DNA of 36,210 nucleotides from an uncultured bacterium (GTDB lineage Bacteria; Acidobacteriota; Thermoanaerobaculia; Multivoradales; J023): assembly GCA_937948815.1 (NCBI GenBank), contig CALFAM010000101.1:1-36210 (forward strand). The letters are read 5' to 3'. The stretch's first letter is position 1, and each line of letters starts with the position of its first letter. The notes under the pieces were generated by a model. It worked only from the letters and a program-made list of their open reading frames with translations. It made no database searches and was not told the DNA's origin. A program made the position numbers and the translations under genes. Below, piece by piece: positions 7,092 to 15,689 of the stretch.

Positions 7092-9149
7092 CTAGGGTGT
7101 CGTGTTGCTCCAGGCTGTCGTGTCACCGGATTCGAAGCCGTCGGTGAAGATCGAGCTCGAAACATCCCAGGTAAACGTCGTGGTGGCGGCCACGGAGGCC
7201 GCCATCTCGGCGCCGACGGTTTCGACCTCGATGGTGGTCTCGTCCTCACTGCCGACCCGCTCGACCTCGGCCACGAAGTACGCATTGCTGTGGGTGCCGC
7301 CGAGGTACGTCCGCGTGTCGTCCGGATTCCGACGGTAGACATTGTAGGTGTATCGCTCCCCAGGAGCGTGATCCCAGAGCAAGCGTAACGTGGCGGTCTG
7401 CGGGTCGCTCTCGACCTTGTTCTCGACCGTCACGCTGCTCGGGGGCGATGGGACGTCGATCGGCGTTTCGTAGATCGCCAGCCGCCCGACCCGAAGGTCG
7501 TAGTTGGCGACCGGCGCCGGGGCGTCGAACTGCAGTGACACGACATTCAGGGTCTCGCCTGCGAAAGCACTGAGATCGAAAGTCACCGTGTTCCAGCCAT
7601 CGGAACTGGTCGTGCCGGCCGGAAAGAGCTGGAATGCGCCGAGCCCACCGCCGCCGTCCCGGAAGGCGAGCGCCGCGGAGAGATTGGAAGGAGAACCGGC
7701 TGAACCGGTCTGGTAGACCAGCGTCATCTCGGTATCTGCGGTGATCGCGAGGTCCGTCTTGAAGAGGTCGAGCTGATGGGCTTCATCGAGGGCACCGGTC
7801 ACCCGCAGGCTGGTGCCGCCGTAGTAGGGGGCGTCGAAATCGAGACTCGGCTCCAGGGTGGCGGTCGTGGTGGCGTTCATGATCCAACGCCAGGTGGGCA
7901 GGAGGTCTTGCAGGCCGCGGTTGTACCAGTCACCGACCCGCAGTACCTCGCCCTCGATCGCTACCTGCGTGCCCTGGCCGGTGTTGAAGTGGGTGACGAA
8001 GGGTAGGTCATTGATCGATGACCTGGCCGGGATGAAATGGGCCACGCCGCGCCAGCCGCTGCTCGTGGTGCTGCTCGGGTCCTCGCCTGGTCCGGCCCAG
8101 ATGGTGCGCTCGCGCCGGTAGAAATCAGCGGTCGAGGTCGCCGTGTCGAGGGACCACTGGGTGGCGAAGAAGCCGAGCGACATGCGGTGGGCCTTGCCTT
8201 CCGGGAAGAGGCCGTTCCAGTTGATTCCGGTGTTCGTGCCATTGATGCCGATGTCAGCGCCAGCGAAGAGCTCGTAGGGGCTGCGGCCGAACGACGTGGC
8301 CAGGGTCGCGGAGTTGATCAGCCGATTGGTGGTCCAGAAGTAGTTGAGGAACATGCTGTGCGAGACTGGATTTCCGGCCTCGTGAAAAAAGGCGTCGTTG
8401 TTCGCGTTCATCGCGTTTTGGTAAGAGATCGACCCGGTCTCCACCATGGCGTCGTACCACTGGATCTCGATGCTGGAGTTGGCGCGCACGTAGCGGATGA
8501 AGTCGCGAACATCGGTTGCCAGCGCCGCGTTGCCGCCGCTGGTCTCCTGGTTGATGAACCAGCCGTCGAAGCCGTAGTACTCCGCGACCTCGATCAGCTT
8601 GTCGGCAACCGGGAAAGTCGCGCCGCTGCGCTGCACCAGATCCCGCACCCACTGGATGTTGCCGCCGAAGACGTTGGGCGGGAAGAAGATGTTGCCGAAC
8701 ATCTTGACGCCGTTGCGGTGGGCAGCGTCTGTGAGGCCGCCATTGGGCGCCAAAATCAACCCCTCACCCGCGGAACCACCCCACATGACCCAAATGTCGA
8801 TGTAAGGCCAGTGACTGAAAGCGTAGGTTCGAAACTGCAGCGCACCCTGCGAAGGATTGTTGCTGGTGCCGGCACCGCTGGTCGAGAGAATCACGACGCC
8901 CGCCTCGTCGGGGCGCGCATGGCTGTTGACCTGCGTGTTGGGGTCGAGAAACCGATCGCGGCGGGGAACGCTGCTGCGGTTGAACGGCGCGTCAGGATCA
9001 GTCGCCGGATCCCAGGTCAGCAGGTCGTTGGGGAACCAAAAGGAAGCCAAGGGCTGATCGGCCGGCAGCGAACCGGCTACGACTGCCGGCACGGCCACCA
9101 GGGTCCACAAGACGACGAATGCTGCACACACGCGGATTACCGGACGCAT
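7092..9149 (-). CDS. Secreted GH85 endo-beta-N-acetylglucosaminidase
   Basis: A 685-residue exported enzyme of glycoside hydrolase family 85, which cuts between the two GlcNAc residues of the N-glycan chitobiose core. Residues 1-26 form a signal peptide ending AVVAG. The catalytic domain (about 30-430) shows WDPATDPDAPFNRSSVP, FSHWPYIDIWVMWGGSAGEG, NIFFPPNVFGG and FPVADKLIEVA. The diagnostic active site YYGFDGWFINQETSGG gives N200 and E202, matching the N-x-E pair (N171/E173) of Arthrobacter Endo-A that works by substrate-assisted catalysis. A beta-sandwich (about 440-570) and an FN3-like region (about 580-665, YTYNVYRR) follow. The protein ends in IFTDGFESGDTTAWSNTTP, a tail motif found on many secreted proteins of some lineages and possibly a sorting or anchoring signal. 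The ATG at 9149 has GAGAGAGGTG upstream. The likely role is glycoprotein foraging. Confidence 0.92.
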   Translation of the reverse strand: MRPVIRVCAAFVVLWTLVAVPAVVAGSLPADQPLASFWFPNDLLTWDPATDPDAPFNRSSVPRRDRFLDPNTQVNSHARPDEAGVVILSTSGAGTSNNPSQGALQFRTYAFSHWPYIDIWVMWGGSAGEGLILAPNGGLTDAAHRNGVKMFGNIFFPPNVFGGNIQWVRDLVQRSGATFPVADKLIEVAEYYGFDGWFINQETSGGNAALATDVRDFIRYVRANSSIEIQWYDAMVETGSISYQNAMNANNDAFFHEAGNPVSHSMFLNYFWTTNRLINSATLATSFGRSPYELFAGADIGINGTNTGINWNGLFPEGKAHRMSLGFFATQWSLDTATSTADFYRRERTIWAGPGEDPSSTTSSGWRGVAHFIPARSSINDLPFVTHFNTGQGTQVAIEGEVLRVGDWYNRGLQDLLPTWRWIMNATTTATLEPSLDFDAPYYGGTSLRVTGALDEAHQLDLFKTDLAITADTEMTLVYQTGSAGSPSNLSAALAFRDGGGGLGAFQLFPAGTTSSDGWNTVTFDLSAFAGETLNVVSLQFDAPAPVANYDLRVGRLAIYETPIDVPSPPSSVTVENKVESDPQTATLRLLWDHAPGERYTYNVYRRNPDDTRTYLGGTHSNAYFVAEVERVGSEDETTIEVETVGAEMAASVAATTTFTWDVSSSIFTDGFESGDTTAWSNTTP

Positions 9150-9295
9150 CGTACACCTCTCTCAATTTTGAATCGCGAGGCCGCCGCGAAGCGACCGTAT
9201 CGGATTGGTTGAAAGGAGCATAGCAGCCAGCGACCCTCCAGAGCCTCTCGTCGAGCCCGAGCGAAGCAACTACCGGCACCCCCGGTGATCGTTCC

Positions 9296-9378
9296 GAAGC
9301 GTCGTCCGGTATCGATCGAAGACGGCCGCACTGCGTTTGAGCATGAGGGCGTTCGCGGAGGTCCGCCCGCAGACGATG
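9296..9378. repeat. 83-bp direct repeat, copy 1
   Basis: Begins GAAGCGTCGTCCGGTATCG and ends CCGCCCGCAGACGATG. It aligns without gaps to copy 2 at an offset of exactly 122 bp, with about ten mismatches. The last 30 or so bases are identical. A looser similarity (ACTACC...GAAGCG) continues upstream of both copies. Confidence 0.85.
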
Positions 9379-9417
9379 TGAGGCGATGCGCGTCGTGGAA
9401 CCGACTACCAGTGTCTG

Positions 9418-9500
9418 GAAGCGCCGGTCGGTATCGATCGAGGACGGCCGCAGTGTGTTTGAGCGTGAGCGCGTTCGCGGAGGTCCGCCCGCAGACGATG
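9418..9500. repeat. 83-bp direct repeat, copy 2
   Basis: Second copy of the repeat at 9296-9378, separated from it by 39 bp. No IS end, target duplication or coding signal accompanies it. It may be a genome-specific intergenic repeat family. Confidence 0.85.
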
Positions 9501-9575
9501 CCGGACGACGCTGGCCCGAGTCGCTGGCCCGAGTTCTGGCGGTCGATTTCGGTGGCTCGCTCGAGCCACGGTTGG

Positions 9576-9581
9576 TAGGGT
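9576..9581 (+). promoter_or_regulatory. Possible -10 element for leaderless Ada-AlkA mRNA
   Basis: TAGGGT (TANNNT type) ends six bases before the GTG at 9588, so the transcript would begin at or beside the start codon. No good Shine-Dalgarno precedes the GTG. The adjacent inverted repeat at 9552-9569 could be an operator. The same geometry is seen at hemF. Confidence 0.25.
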
Positions 9582-9587
9582 CCGCGC

Positions 9588-11060
9588 GTGGCTCTTTCCC
9601 GCCAGCGAATGCTCGATGCCATGAAGCGGCGCGACCGCCAGTATGACGGTCGCTTCGTGACCGGCGTGGTGACCACCGGCATCTACTGCCTGCCGTCATG
9701 CGCGGCGCGCAAGCCGAAGGACGAGAACGTTCACTTCTATCGCCAGCCGGAAGAGGCTCTAGCGGCCGGGTTGCGAGCCTGCCGCCGCTGCTACCCCGAC
9801 CGCTTTTATCGCAGCGAAGATCCAGACAAGCGAGCCCTCGAGCAAGTCGTGGCCCGCTTGCTGCAGGATCCCTCCGAAGGCAGGACCGTGGCCGACCTGG
9901 CTCGGGCCGTCCAGGTCGGCACCTCGAAGCTCAACGCCCTGGTCCGGCGGCACTACCACGTAACGCCGGCGACCTTGCTGGGACGCTTGCGAGTCGCGCG
10001 CGCTTGCCGACTGCTCGTCGATACCGAGCAGCCGGTGTCGGATGTCGCCTTCGAGGCGGGCTTCGGCACCCTTTCCGCCTTTGGCGCCAATGTCCGCCGA
10101 TCGACCGGCCTCGCTCCGGGCGGCGTGCGTGCGCTGCGTGGCGCGTCATGCTTCGACCTCCAGCTGCCCCGGTGGCTGCGAATCGCCTCACTCGCGCGCT
10201 ATTGGTCTCGCGACCCCACCAGCCTTACCGAGCAGGTCGACGGCAGCGTTTTCCGGTTCGGCCTCCGACTCGGCGCAGCGGCGATACCGGCACGGCTGGA
10301 CGTCGAAGTCGAGGGGCGGCGCGCCCGCTGTCACCTCACCGCGGCGGCCGCATCAGGACGAAGCCGGGCATCGGCCCAGCGCCTTGGAGACGGTGCAGCC
10401 TACGAGGCGCTGTCCATCCTCATCCGCCTCTTCGGCTTCGCGCACGATCCGCGGCCCTTCGAGCGGCGGGCGCGGGCCGAAGTCGAAATGGCCGCATTGG
10501 TCGATCGTCAGCCCGGCCTGATCGTCCCCCAGACCCGCGACGTATTCGAGGGACTCATCTGGGTCGTCGCCGGCCAGCAGGTCAGCCTGGCGGCTGCGTT
10601 CGCCATGCGCCACCGGCTGTTCGCGCGTACGGGTGTCGACGTCGGCCATGGGCTGGTCGCGCCCCCCGTCGCCGAAGACGTGGCCGAGTTGACCGTACCC
10701 GAGCTGCGGGCCATGGGGTTCTCCTTTCGCAAAGCCGAGGTCGTGCTCGCTGCGGCGCGCGATATCGCCGACGGAGTCCTCGCGACCGACACCAACTTCG
10801 TGACCGCAACCACCGTCGAGCAGAGCCTGCTCGCGCGGGCGGGGTTTGGGCCCTGGTCAGTCGGTTACCTGATGATGCGCACCTGGGGTTTTGCCGATTG
10901 CGTGCCGGTCGGGGACGCAGCACTGCTGCGCCGGCTGGTGGAAGTCTATGGCTTGCCGGAGCGCCCCGATGTCCCGGGCACCCTGGCCTTGATGCAGCCA
11001 TTCGCACCCGACCGCAGCTTGGCGACCTTCCACCTGTGGCAGAAGCCGCCGGAGGACTGA
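9588..11060 (+). CDS. alkA: Ada-like activator fused to AlkA-type DNA-3-methyladenine glycosylase
   Basis: A 490-residue alkylation-damage protein with three parts. Residues 1-75 form the Ada zinc/methyl-acceptor domain: GIYCLPSCAARKP and ACRRC supply C34, C38, C65 and C68, equivalent to Ada C38, C42, C69 and C72, with C34 as methyl acceptor. Residues about 80-175 are an AraC-type helix-turn-helix pair (VSDVAFEAGFGTLSAFGANV). Residues about 195-490 are an AlkA glycosylase with its N-terminal domain, a helix-hairpin-helix (GFGPWSVGYLMMRTWG) and the catalytic aspartate D443 in PVGDAALL. It would sense methylphosphotriesters, activate repair genes and excise 3-alkylpurines. The GTG at 9588 is assumed as start; an ATG at 9609 is possible. 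Ogt follows after 27 bp, giving a repair operon. Confidence 0.92.
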   Translation: MALSRQRMLDAMKRRDRQYDGRFVTGVVTTGIYCLPSCAARKPKDENVHFYRQPEEALAAGLRACRRCYPDRFYRSEDPDKRALEQVVARLLQDPSEGRTVADLARAVQVGTSKLNALVRRHYHVTPATLLGRLRVARACRLLVDTEQPVSDVAFEAGFGTLSAFGANVRRSTGLAPGGVRALRGASCFDLQLPRWLRIASLARYWSRDPTSLTEQVDGSVFRFGLRLGAAAIPARLDVEVEGRRARCHLTAAAASGRSRASAQRLGDGAAYEALSILIRLFGFAHDPRPFERRARAEVEMAALVDRQPGLIVPQTRDVFEGLIWVVAGQQVSLAAAFAMRHRLFARTGVDVGHGLVAPPVAEDVAELTVPELRAMGFSFRKAEVVLAAARDIADGVLATDTNFVTATTVEQSLLARAGFGPWSVGYLMMRTWGFADCVPVGDAALLRRLVEVYGLPERPDVPGTLALMQPFAPDRSLATFHLWQKPPED

Positions 11061-11087
11061 AGCCGCCCGATAACCGAGGAGCTCAGT

Positions 11088-11612
11088 ATGTACTTTCACG
11101 ATGAGATGGCGACGCCGTGGGGCCGGCTGGATCTGACGGTCGACGCCAAGGGGGCGTTGGTGCATATCGCCTTCCTCGACGAGGATTCGCGGCCTTCAGC
11201 GCTTGCCTGGCTGCGGGTGAGCGAGGCAGACCGTACGCGCGATGCGCGGCGGGTTGCGGCGGTGACGGCCGAGCTCGAGGCGTACCTGGGCGGCGCCCGG
11301 CAGAGCTTCTCCCTGGCGCTCGAACCGCGTGGCACACCCTTCCAACAGGCTGTCTGGAAAGCGTTGCTCGCGATCACGCCGGGCACGACCCGCATCTATG
11401 GCGACATCGCCCGCGAGCTCGGACGGCCGAACGGTGCGCGGGCGGTCGGGCGGGCGGTGGGCTCGAATCCAATCCCGATCATCATTCCTTGCCACCGGGT
11501 GATCGGGGCCAACGGAAGCTTGACCGGTTTCGCTGGCGGGCTGGCCATGAAGCGCGGCTTGCTCGAGCTCGAGGGATATCGAGACCACGGTCAATTGTTT
11601 TCAGTGGCCTGA
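11088..11612 (+). CDS. ogt: Methylated-DNA--[protein]-cysteine S-methyltransferase
   Basis: A 174-residue suicide repair protein that takes the methyl group from O6-methylguanine (and O4-methylthymine) onto C135 in [10 protein letters not shown]. Other family signatures are [29 protein letters not shown], the arginine-finger region [14 protein letters not shown], and [17 protein letters not shown] at the C-terminus. The length is normal for Ogt/AGT. The ATG at 11088 has CGAGGAG upstream. It lies 27 bp after the Ada-AlkA gene and is surely co-transcribed; the Ada-like part of the neighbour is its likely activator. Confidence 0.95.
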   Translation: MYFHDEMATPWGRLDLTVDAKGALVHIAFLDEDSRPSALAWLRVSEADRTRDARRVAAVTAELEAYLGGARQSFSLALEPRGTPFQQAVWKALLAITPGTTRIYGDIARELGRPNGARAVGRAVGSNPIPIIIPCHRVIGANGSLTGFAGGLAMKRGLLELEGYRDHGQLFSVA

Positions 11613-11728
11613 TCGTCATCATCGTCTGCTACGATTCGCGCCTCATGGCTCAGGCGCGACGCGTTTGCTTGTCGCACGGCACGACCACCGTGCCGACGCG
11701 CGCGCCATGCGGATTCGGAGGAGCGTAG

Positions 11729-13315
11729 ATGGCTGAACGGATTTCCTTGGCTGCCTTGGGCATTCACGTCGAAAACGTGGTTCGGAACCAGGCGCCTGCG
11801 GTCTTGTACGAGGAAGCGCTGTGCCACGAACCAGGCTCGGCGATCGCCGCGAACGGTGCACTGATCGCGAATTCGGGTGAGAAATCCGGTCGCAGTCCGA
11901 ACGACAAACGCATCGTGCGGGAGTCGGACTCGGAGAACGATCTGTGGTGGGGCAAGGTCAATCAGCCGATCTCGCCAGACGGCTTCGACCAGGTGCGCGC
12001 ACGGGCGATCGAGAAGCTCAACACCTGCCCTCGGCTCTACTGCCTCGATGCCTTCGCCGGCTGGGATCCGGAGCATCGACTCAAGGTACGGGTGATCTGC
12101 GCCCGCGCCTACCACGCCCTGTTCATGCACAACATGCTCATTCGACCCACGGCCGAAGAGCTCGCCGACTTCGGGGAGCCCGACTACGTGGTGATCAACG
12201 CAGGCGGCTTCCCGGCCGACACCAGCGTCGAAGGGGTCGACAGCGACACCTCCATCTCGCTGTCGTTCTCCCGCGGCGAGTTCGTGATCTTGGGCACCGA
12301 ATACGCCGGTGAGATGAAGAAGGGCGTGTTCACGATCATGAACTACCTGATGCCGAAGACCGGCGTGCTGTCCATGCACTGCTCGGCTACGGCCAGTGAA
12401 CAGGGAGACACCTCCGTGTTCTTTGGGCTATCGGGTACGGGCAAGACCACACTGTCCGCCGACCCCAAGCGCAAGCTGATCGGCGACGACGAACACTGCT
12501 GGACCGATCGCGGCATCTTCAACATCGAGGGCGGCTGCTACGCGAAAGTCATCGATCTCACCGAGGAAGCCGAGCCGGACATCTTCCGCGCCATCCGCTT
12601 CGGCTCGGTGCTCGAGAACGTCGTCTTCGATCCGGCAACACGGCAGGTGGACTACGAGGACACCTCGCTCACCAAGAACACACGCGGCTCCTATCCGATC
12701 GAGCACATTGCCGGTGCCCGCATTCCGTGTCTGGGCGGACACCCGTCCAACGTCATCTTCCTGACCTGTGACGCCTTCGGTGTCCTGCCACCGGTCAGCA
12801 TGTTGACCGGCGAGCAGGCGATGTACCACTTCATGAGTGGCTACACCGCCAAGGTTGCCGGAACAGAGATGGGCGTCACCGATCCGCAGACGACCTTCTC
12901 GCCCTGCTTTGGCGGCCCGTTCCTGGCCTGGCATCCCGCCAAGTACGCTGAGATGCTGGCGGCCAAGATGCAGCAACACGGTGCGCGTGCCTGGCTCGTC
13001 AACACGGGGTGGTCGGGAGGCGGATTCGGCGTCGGTGCGCGCATCAAGCTGCGCCACACGCGCGCGATCGTCGATGCCATCCACGACGGCAGCTTGGCGC
13101 AGGCCGCGACCGAGACCGATCCGGTGTTCGGTGTCGCCGTGCCGACGACCTGCCCGAACGTGCCGGACGAGATTCTGCGACCGCGTGGCACGTGGGCCGA
13201 CGGCGATGCCTACGACGCCACGGCACGCAAGCTCGCGGGGCTTTTCCGCGACAATTTCGCCAAGTACGCCGACGGAGCCAGTGAAGCGGTTCGTGCGGCC
13301 GGTCCGCGCGCCTGA
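11729..13315 (+). CDS. pckA: Phosphoenolpyruvate carboxykinase (ATP)
   Basis: A 528-residue cytoplasmic enzyme converting oxaloacetate and ATP to PEP, CO2 and ADP, the first committed step of gluconeogenesis. GLSGTGKTTLSADPKRKLIGDDEH (from residue 233) is given here as kinase-1a P-loop GLSGTGKTTLS followed by the metal-binding LIGDDEH kinase-2 block. Other signatures are NSGEKSGRSPNDKR (oxaloacetate site), RAYHALFMHNML, SMHCSATASEQGDTSVF, NTRGSYPIEHI and NTGWSGGGFGVGARIKL. The length fits the family. The ATG at 11729 follows GGAGGAG. The 116-bp gap after ogt holds a 7-bp hairpin (CGGCACG/CGTGCCG, 11677-11695) without a T-run. The antiporter gene starts 11 bp downstream. Confidence 0.97.
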   Translation: MAERISLAALGIHVENVVRNQAPAVLYEEALCHEPGSAIAANGALIANSGEKSGRSPNDKRIVRESDSENDLWWGKVNQPISPDGFDQVRARAIEKLNTCPRLYCLDAFAGWDPEHRLKVRVICARAYHALFMHNMLIRPTAEELADFGEPDYVVINAGGFPADTSVEGVDSDTSISLSFSRGEFVILGTEYAGEMKKGVFTIMNYLMPKTGVLSMHCSATASEQGDTSVFFGLSGTGKTTLSADPKRKLIGDDEHCWTDRGIFNIEGGCYAKVIDLTEEAEPDIFRAIRFGSVLENVVFDPATRQVDYEDTSLTKNTRGSYPIEHIAGARIPCLGGHPSNVIFLTCDAFGVLPPVSMLTGEQAMYHFMSGYTAKVAGTEMGVTDPQTTFSPCFGGPFLAWHPAKYAEMLAAKMQQHGARAWLVNTGWSGGGFGVGARIKLRHTRAIVDAIHDGSLAQAATETDPVFGVAVPTTCPNVPDEILRPRGTWADGDAYDATARKLAGLFRDNFAKYADGASEAVRAAGPRA

Positions 13316-13326
13316 GTTTCGAGCAC

Positions 13327-15237
13327 TTGTTCGATTTCCTGACGCTTTTAGCGTTGTTCGGCGTTCTTGCGCTTGCCGCGGAACGAATCGGCCGGGCAGC
13401 GAGTCGGTTTCGTTTGCCGCTGATCACGGGCTTCATGCTGGCCGGCGTGCTCACCGGCCCCTACGTTCTCGAGGTGCTGTCGACCGAGCAGGTCGCACGC
13501 TTGCGACTGATCGACGAGATCGCCCTCGCCTTCATCGCCTTTGCCGCGGGCGCCGAGCTGCACTACCGGGAGCTGCGGCAGCAACTCCGGCGGATCTGGT
13601 GGATCACCTTGGGGATCGTCGGCGCGTCGTACGCGCTGGTGGTTCCGACCATGCTCTGGCTGGCCGACGGCGCACCGTTCCTGGCCGGTATGGACACCCA
13701 GGCGCGTTTCGCAGTCGGCTTGGTCACGGGTGCGATTTTGGTCTCACGCTCGCCCAGCTCGCTGATCGCCTTGGTCGCTGAGCTACGGGCGAGAGGACCG
13801 TTCACGCGGCTGCTGCTCGGCATCACCGTCGCGCTCGACGTGGCGGTCATCATGTTGTTCGCGATCAGCACCTCGATCGCCGACGCCTTGCTGCGCGAAT
13901 CGGACTTCCACGCCAGCCTGTTCGCCCTCGTGATCGGCGAAATCTTGGTTGCCTTGCTGCTCGGGGCGGCGGTCGCGGGCGCCCTGCATCTCGCGCTGCG
14001 CTTCGGCCGTAGGCTTCCCGTGCAGAGCATCCTGGTGCTCGGGACCGGCTTTGCTGTCTACGCGATGAGCGGCTGGCTGCGTGAGACGACACATGCCAGC
14101 GGTCCGTTCGAGGTCTTTCTCGAGCCCCTGCTGATGTGCATGGTGGCCGGCTTCGTGGTCGGTAACTTCTCGAGCTACCGCAACGACTTCGAGCGCGTGC
14201 TCAAGGCCACGGGCCCATACGTCTACCTTGGGTTCTTCACCCTGGCGGGTGCCTCCCTCGACCTGGTCGCCCTGCGTCTGGCCTGGCGCATCGCATTGTT
14301 GCTGCTGGTCGTACGTCTGATCGCGATCATTGCCGGCACCTACTTGGGGGGGCTGGTCTCGGGAGCGCCTCTGCGGGTCCGCCGCCTGACATGGCTCGGC
14401 ATGCTGACCCAGGCCGGGATCGGCCTCGGCCTGGCGAAAGAGGTGGCGGTCGACTTCCCCGAGTGGGGGGGCGCCTTCGCGACCACGATGATCGCGGTGA
14501 TCGTCGTCAATCAGGTCCTGGGTCCACCGCCGGCGAAGTGGCTGCTCAAGCGGGTGGGGGAGGCACGGTCCGATCTCGCGGGCGGTGTGCGGGGGGCGCC
14601 TCGGGTCCTGATCTTCGGCCTCGACGGTCAATCGTGGGCACTCGCCCGGCAGCTCGCCGCGCACGGCTGGCGGCCGGCCTTGGTCAGCCGCCGAAAACTG
14701 CCTCCAGACGAACCATCAGACATCGAGCTGATCCAGGTCGACTCCTTGTCGGCACGCAATCTGCGAAAGATCGGCGCGGACAAGGCGCGAACGTTGGTCG
14801 GGATGATGGGTGAGGCCGACAACATCGACCTGTGCCGACTGGCCCACGACGAGCTCGGGGTTTCGAATGTCGTCGCCTGGGTGGCGAGCCAGGATGCAGC
14901 AGCAGACTGCAAGCGTTATGGCGCCACGGCGATCGATCCGAATGTAGCGCTGGTGAATGTCCTCGATCACTTCGTGCGCTCGCCGTCGCTCACCGGTATG
15001 GTGGTCGGCATGGATGCGGAGCGAGACGTGATCGAGGTGCCGGTGACCAGCGCCGAGCTCGAGGGTGCGTCCCTGCGCGAGCTCCAGCTCCCGCTCGACG
15101 TGCTGGTGCTGTCGGTGCAGCGCGCGGGGGCCTCGCTGATCTCGCACGGATACACCCGTCTTCAGAAGGGGGACCGGGTGACGGTGATGGGCCACCGAAC
15201 CAGCCTCGACCTGGTCGAAGACCGACTGACCGGCTGA
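13327..15237 (+). CDS. Kef/CPA2-type cation:proton antiporter with RCK regulatory domains
   Basis: A 636-residue inner-membrane antiporter. About 12 hydrophobic helices occupy residues 1-410 and fit the Na+/H+ exchanger (CPA2) fold: LPLITGFMLAGVLTGPYVL, LAFIAFAAGAELHYREL, and a later TQAGIGLGLAKEVA helix. A cytosolic RCK/TrkA-N-like domain starts near 426 (PRVLIFGLDGQSWALARQL), where the usual GxGxxG reads GLDGQS, so nucleotide binding may be altered. A TrkA-C-like domain ends the protein (EVPVTSAELEGASLRELQLP). It probably exports K+ or Na+ for pH or osmotic balance. The start is a TTG at 13327, only 11 bp after the pckA stop. No ATG or GTG fits better, because the first helix begins immediately (MFDFLTLLALFGVLALAAE). 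Confidence 0.85.
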   Translation: MFDFLTLLALFGVLALAAERIGRAASRFRLPLITGFMLAGVLTGPYVLEVLSTEQVARLRLIDEIALAFIAFAAGAELHYRELRQQLRRIWWITLGIVGASYALVVPTMLWLADGAPFLAGMDTQARFAVGLVTGAILVSRSPSSLIALVAELRARGPFTRLLLGITVALDVAVIMLFAISTSIADALLRESDFHASLFALVIGEILVALLLGAAVAGALHLALRFGRRLPVQSILVLGTGFAVYAMSGWLRETTHASGPFEVFLEPLLMCMVAGFVVGNFSSYRNDFERVLKATGPYVYLGFFTLAGASLDLVALRLAWRIALLLLVVRLIAIIAGTYLGGLVSGAPLRVRRLTWLGMLTQAGIGLGLAKEVAVDFPEWGGAFATTMIAVIVVNQVLGPPPAKWLLKRVGEARSDLAGGVRGAPRVLIFGLDGQSWALARQLAAHGWRPALVSRRKLPPDEPSDIELIQVDSLSARNLRKIGADKARTLVGMMGEADNIDLCRLAHDELGVSNVVAWVASQDAAADCKRYGATAIDPNVALVNVLDHFVRSPSLTGMVVGMDAERDVIEVPVTSAELEGASLRELQLPLDVLVLSVQRAGASLISHGYTRLQKGDRVTVMGHRTSLDLVEDRLTG

Positions 15238-15275
15238 GCCGGGGCAGATCGAAGCTGCAACGGAGAGACCGAACC

Positions 15276-15665
15276 ATGGGCGACCTCTACTTGATGCTGG
15301 TCTCCGGCGCGCTCCTGCTGATCGGGGCGGGCTTGCTGGTCGCGCGCGCTCGTACTCACTTCTTCGGCCTCGAAACCGACGGTGTGATCGCCGATATCGT
15401 CGAGCGAGAGCGGCGGGACGGTGGCAGCTTTACGCCGCTCAAATACCGCATGGCGGTCATCGAGTTCTATGGCCGAGATGGACGCAAGCGGCGCTTCGAA
15501 GATGGCCTCGTCGTGTTCTGGATGTCCGTTGGGGCGAGGGTCCGCGTGGTCTACGACCCGCGCAAGAAGCGCGCCCGCTATGTCAACCACGGGCTGTGCA
15601 TCTACCTGGCACCCATGACACTGCTCGCCATGGGCTCGGTGGCCCTCTACCTGGTGCTTCGGTAG
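15276..15665 (+). CDS. DUF3592-type membrane protein
   Basis: A 129-residue protein with one helix at each end (about 4-23 and 106-127) and a soluble beta-rich middle. The middle has GVIADIVERER, KYRMAVIEFYGRDGRKRRFED, VGARVRVVYDPRKKRARYV. The V.Y.P....A pattern and layout match DUF3592, whose function is unknown. The ATG at 15276 has GGAGAG upstream; it lies 38 bp after the antiporter and is likely co-transcribed. A short hairpin AGGTCG/CGACCT (15672-15691) in the 24-bp convergent gap overlaps the stop of the opposing methyltransferase gene, but it is too weak to call a terminator. Confidence 0.7.
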   Translation: MGDLYLMLVSGALLLIGAGLLVARARTHFFGLETDGVIADIVERERRDGGSFTPLKYRMAVIEFYGRDGRKRRFEDGLVVFWMSVGARVRVVYDPRKKRARYVNHGLCIYLAPMTLLAMGSVALYLVLR

Positions 15666-15689
15666 CAGCCCAGGTCGCCAGCTTTCGAC

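Larger units (their letters stand above)
9150..9587. other. Divergent noncoding region holding two long repeats
   Basis: This 438-bp gap separates the divergent GH85 and Ada-AlkA genes. It contains two copies of an 83-bp repeat (9296-9378, 9418-9500) and a local tandem CTGGCCCGAGT (about 9511-9535). An 8-bp inverted repeat GTGGCTCG/CGAGCCAC lies at 9552-9569, and a -10-like TAGGGT at 9576-9581. No gene is supported: the 122-bp period of the long repeat is not a multiple of three, so the copies would be read in different frames. Confidence 0.6.

Noticed and set aside
8037..9212. Long plus-strand open frame (391 codons) opposite the GH85 gene
   Set aside because: Antisense shadow; the minus strand carries an unambiguous GH85 domain.
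8998..9699. Minus-strand open frames across the 83-bp repeats
   Set aside because: The repeats would be read in different frames, and codon composition looks noncoding.
9698..11104. Second plus-strand frame (468 codons) within the Ada-AlkA gene
   Set aside because: Arg/Ala/Pro-rich frame-shifted translation; the other frame carries all catalytic residues.
11677..11695. Hairpin between ogt and pckA as a terminator
   Set aside because: The stem is only 7 bp with no T-run; mentioned under pckA but not called.
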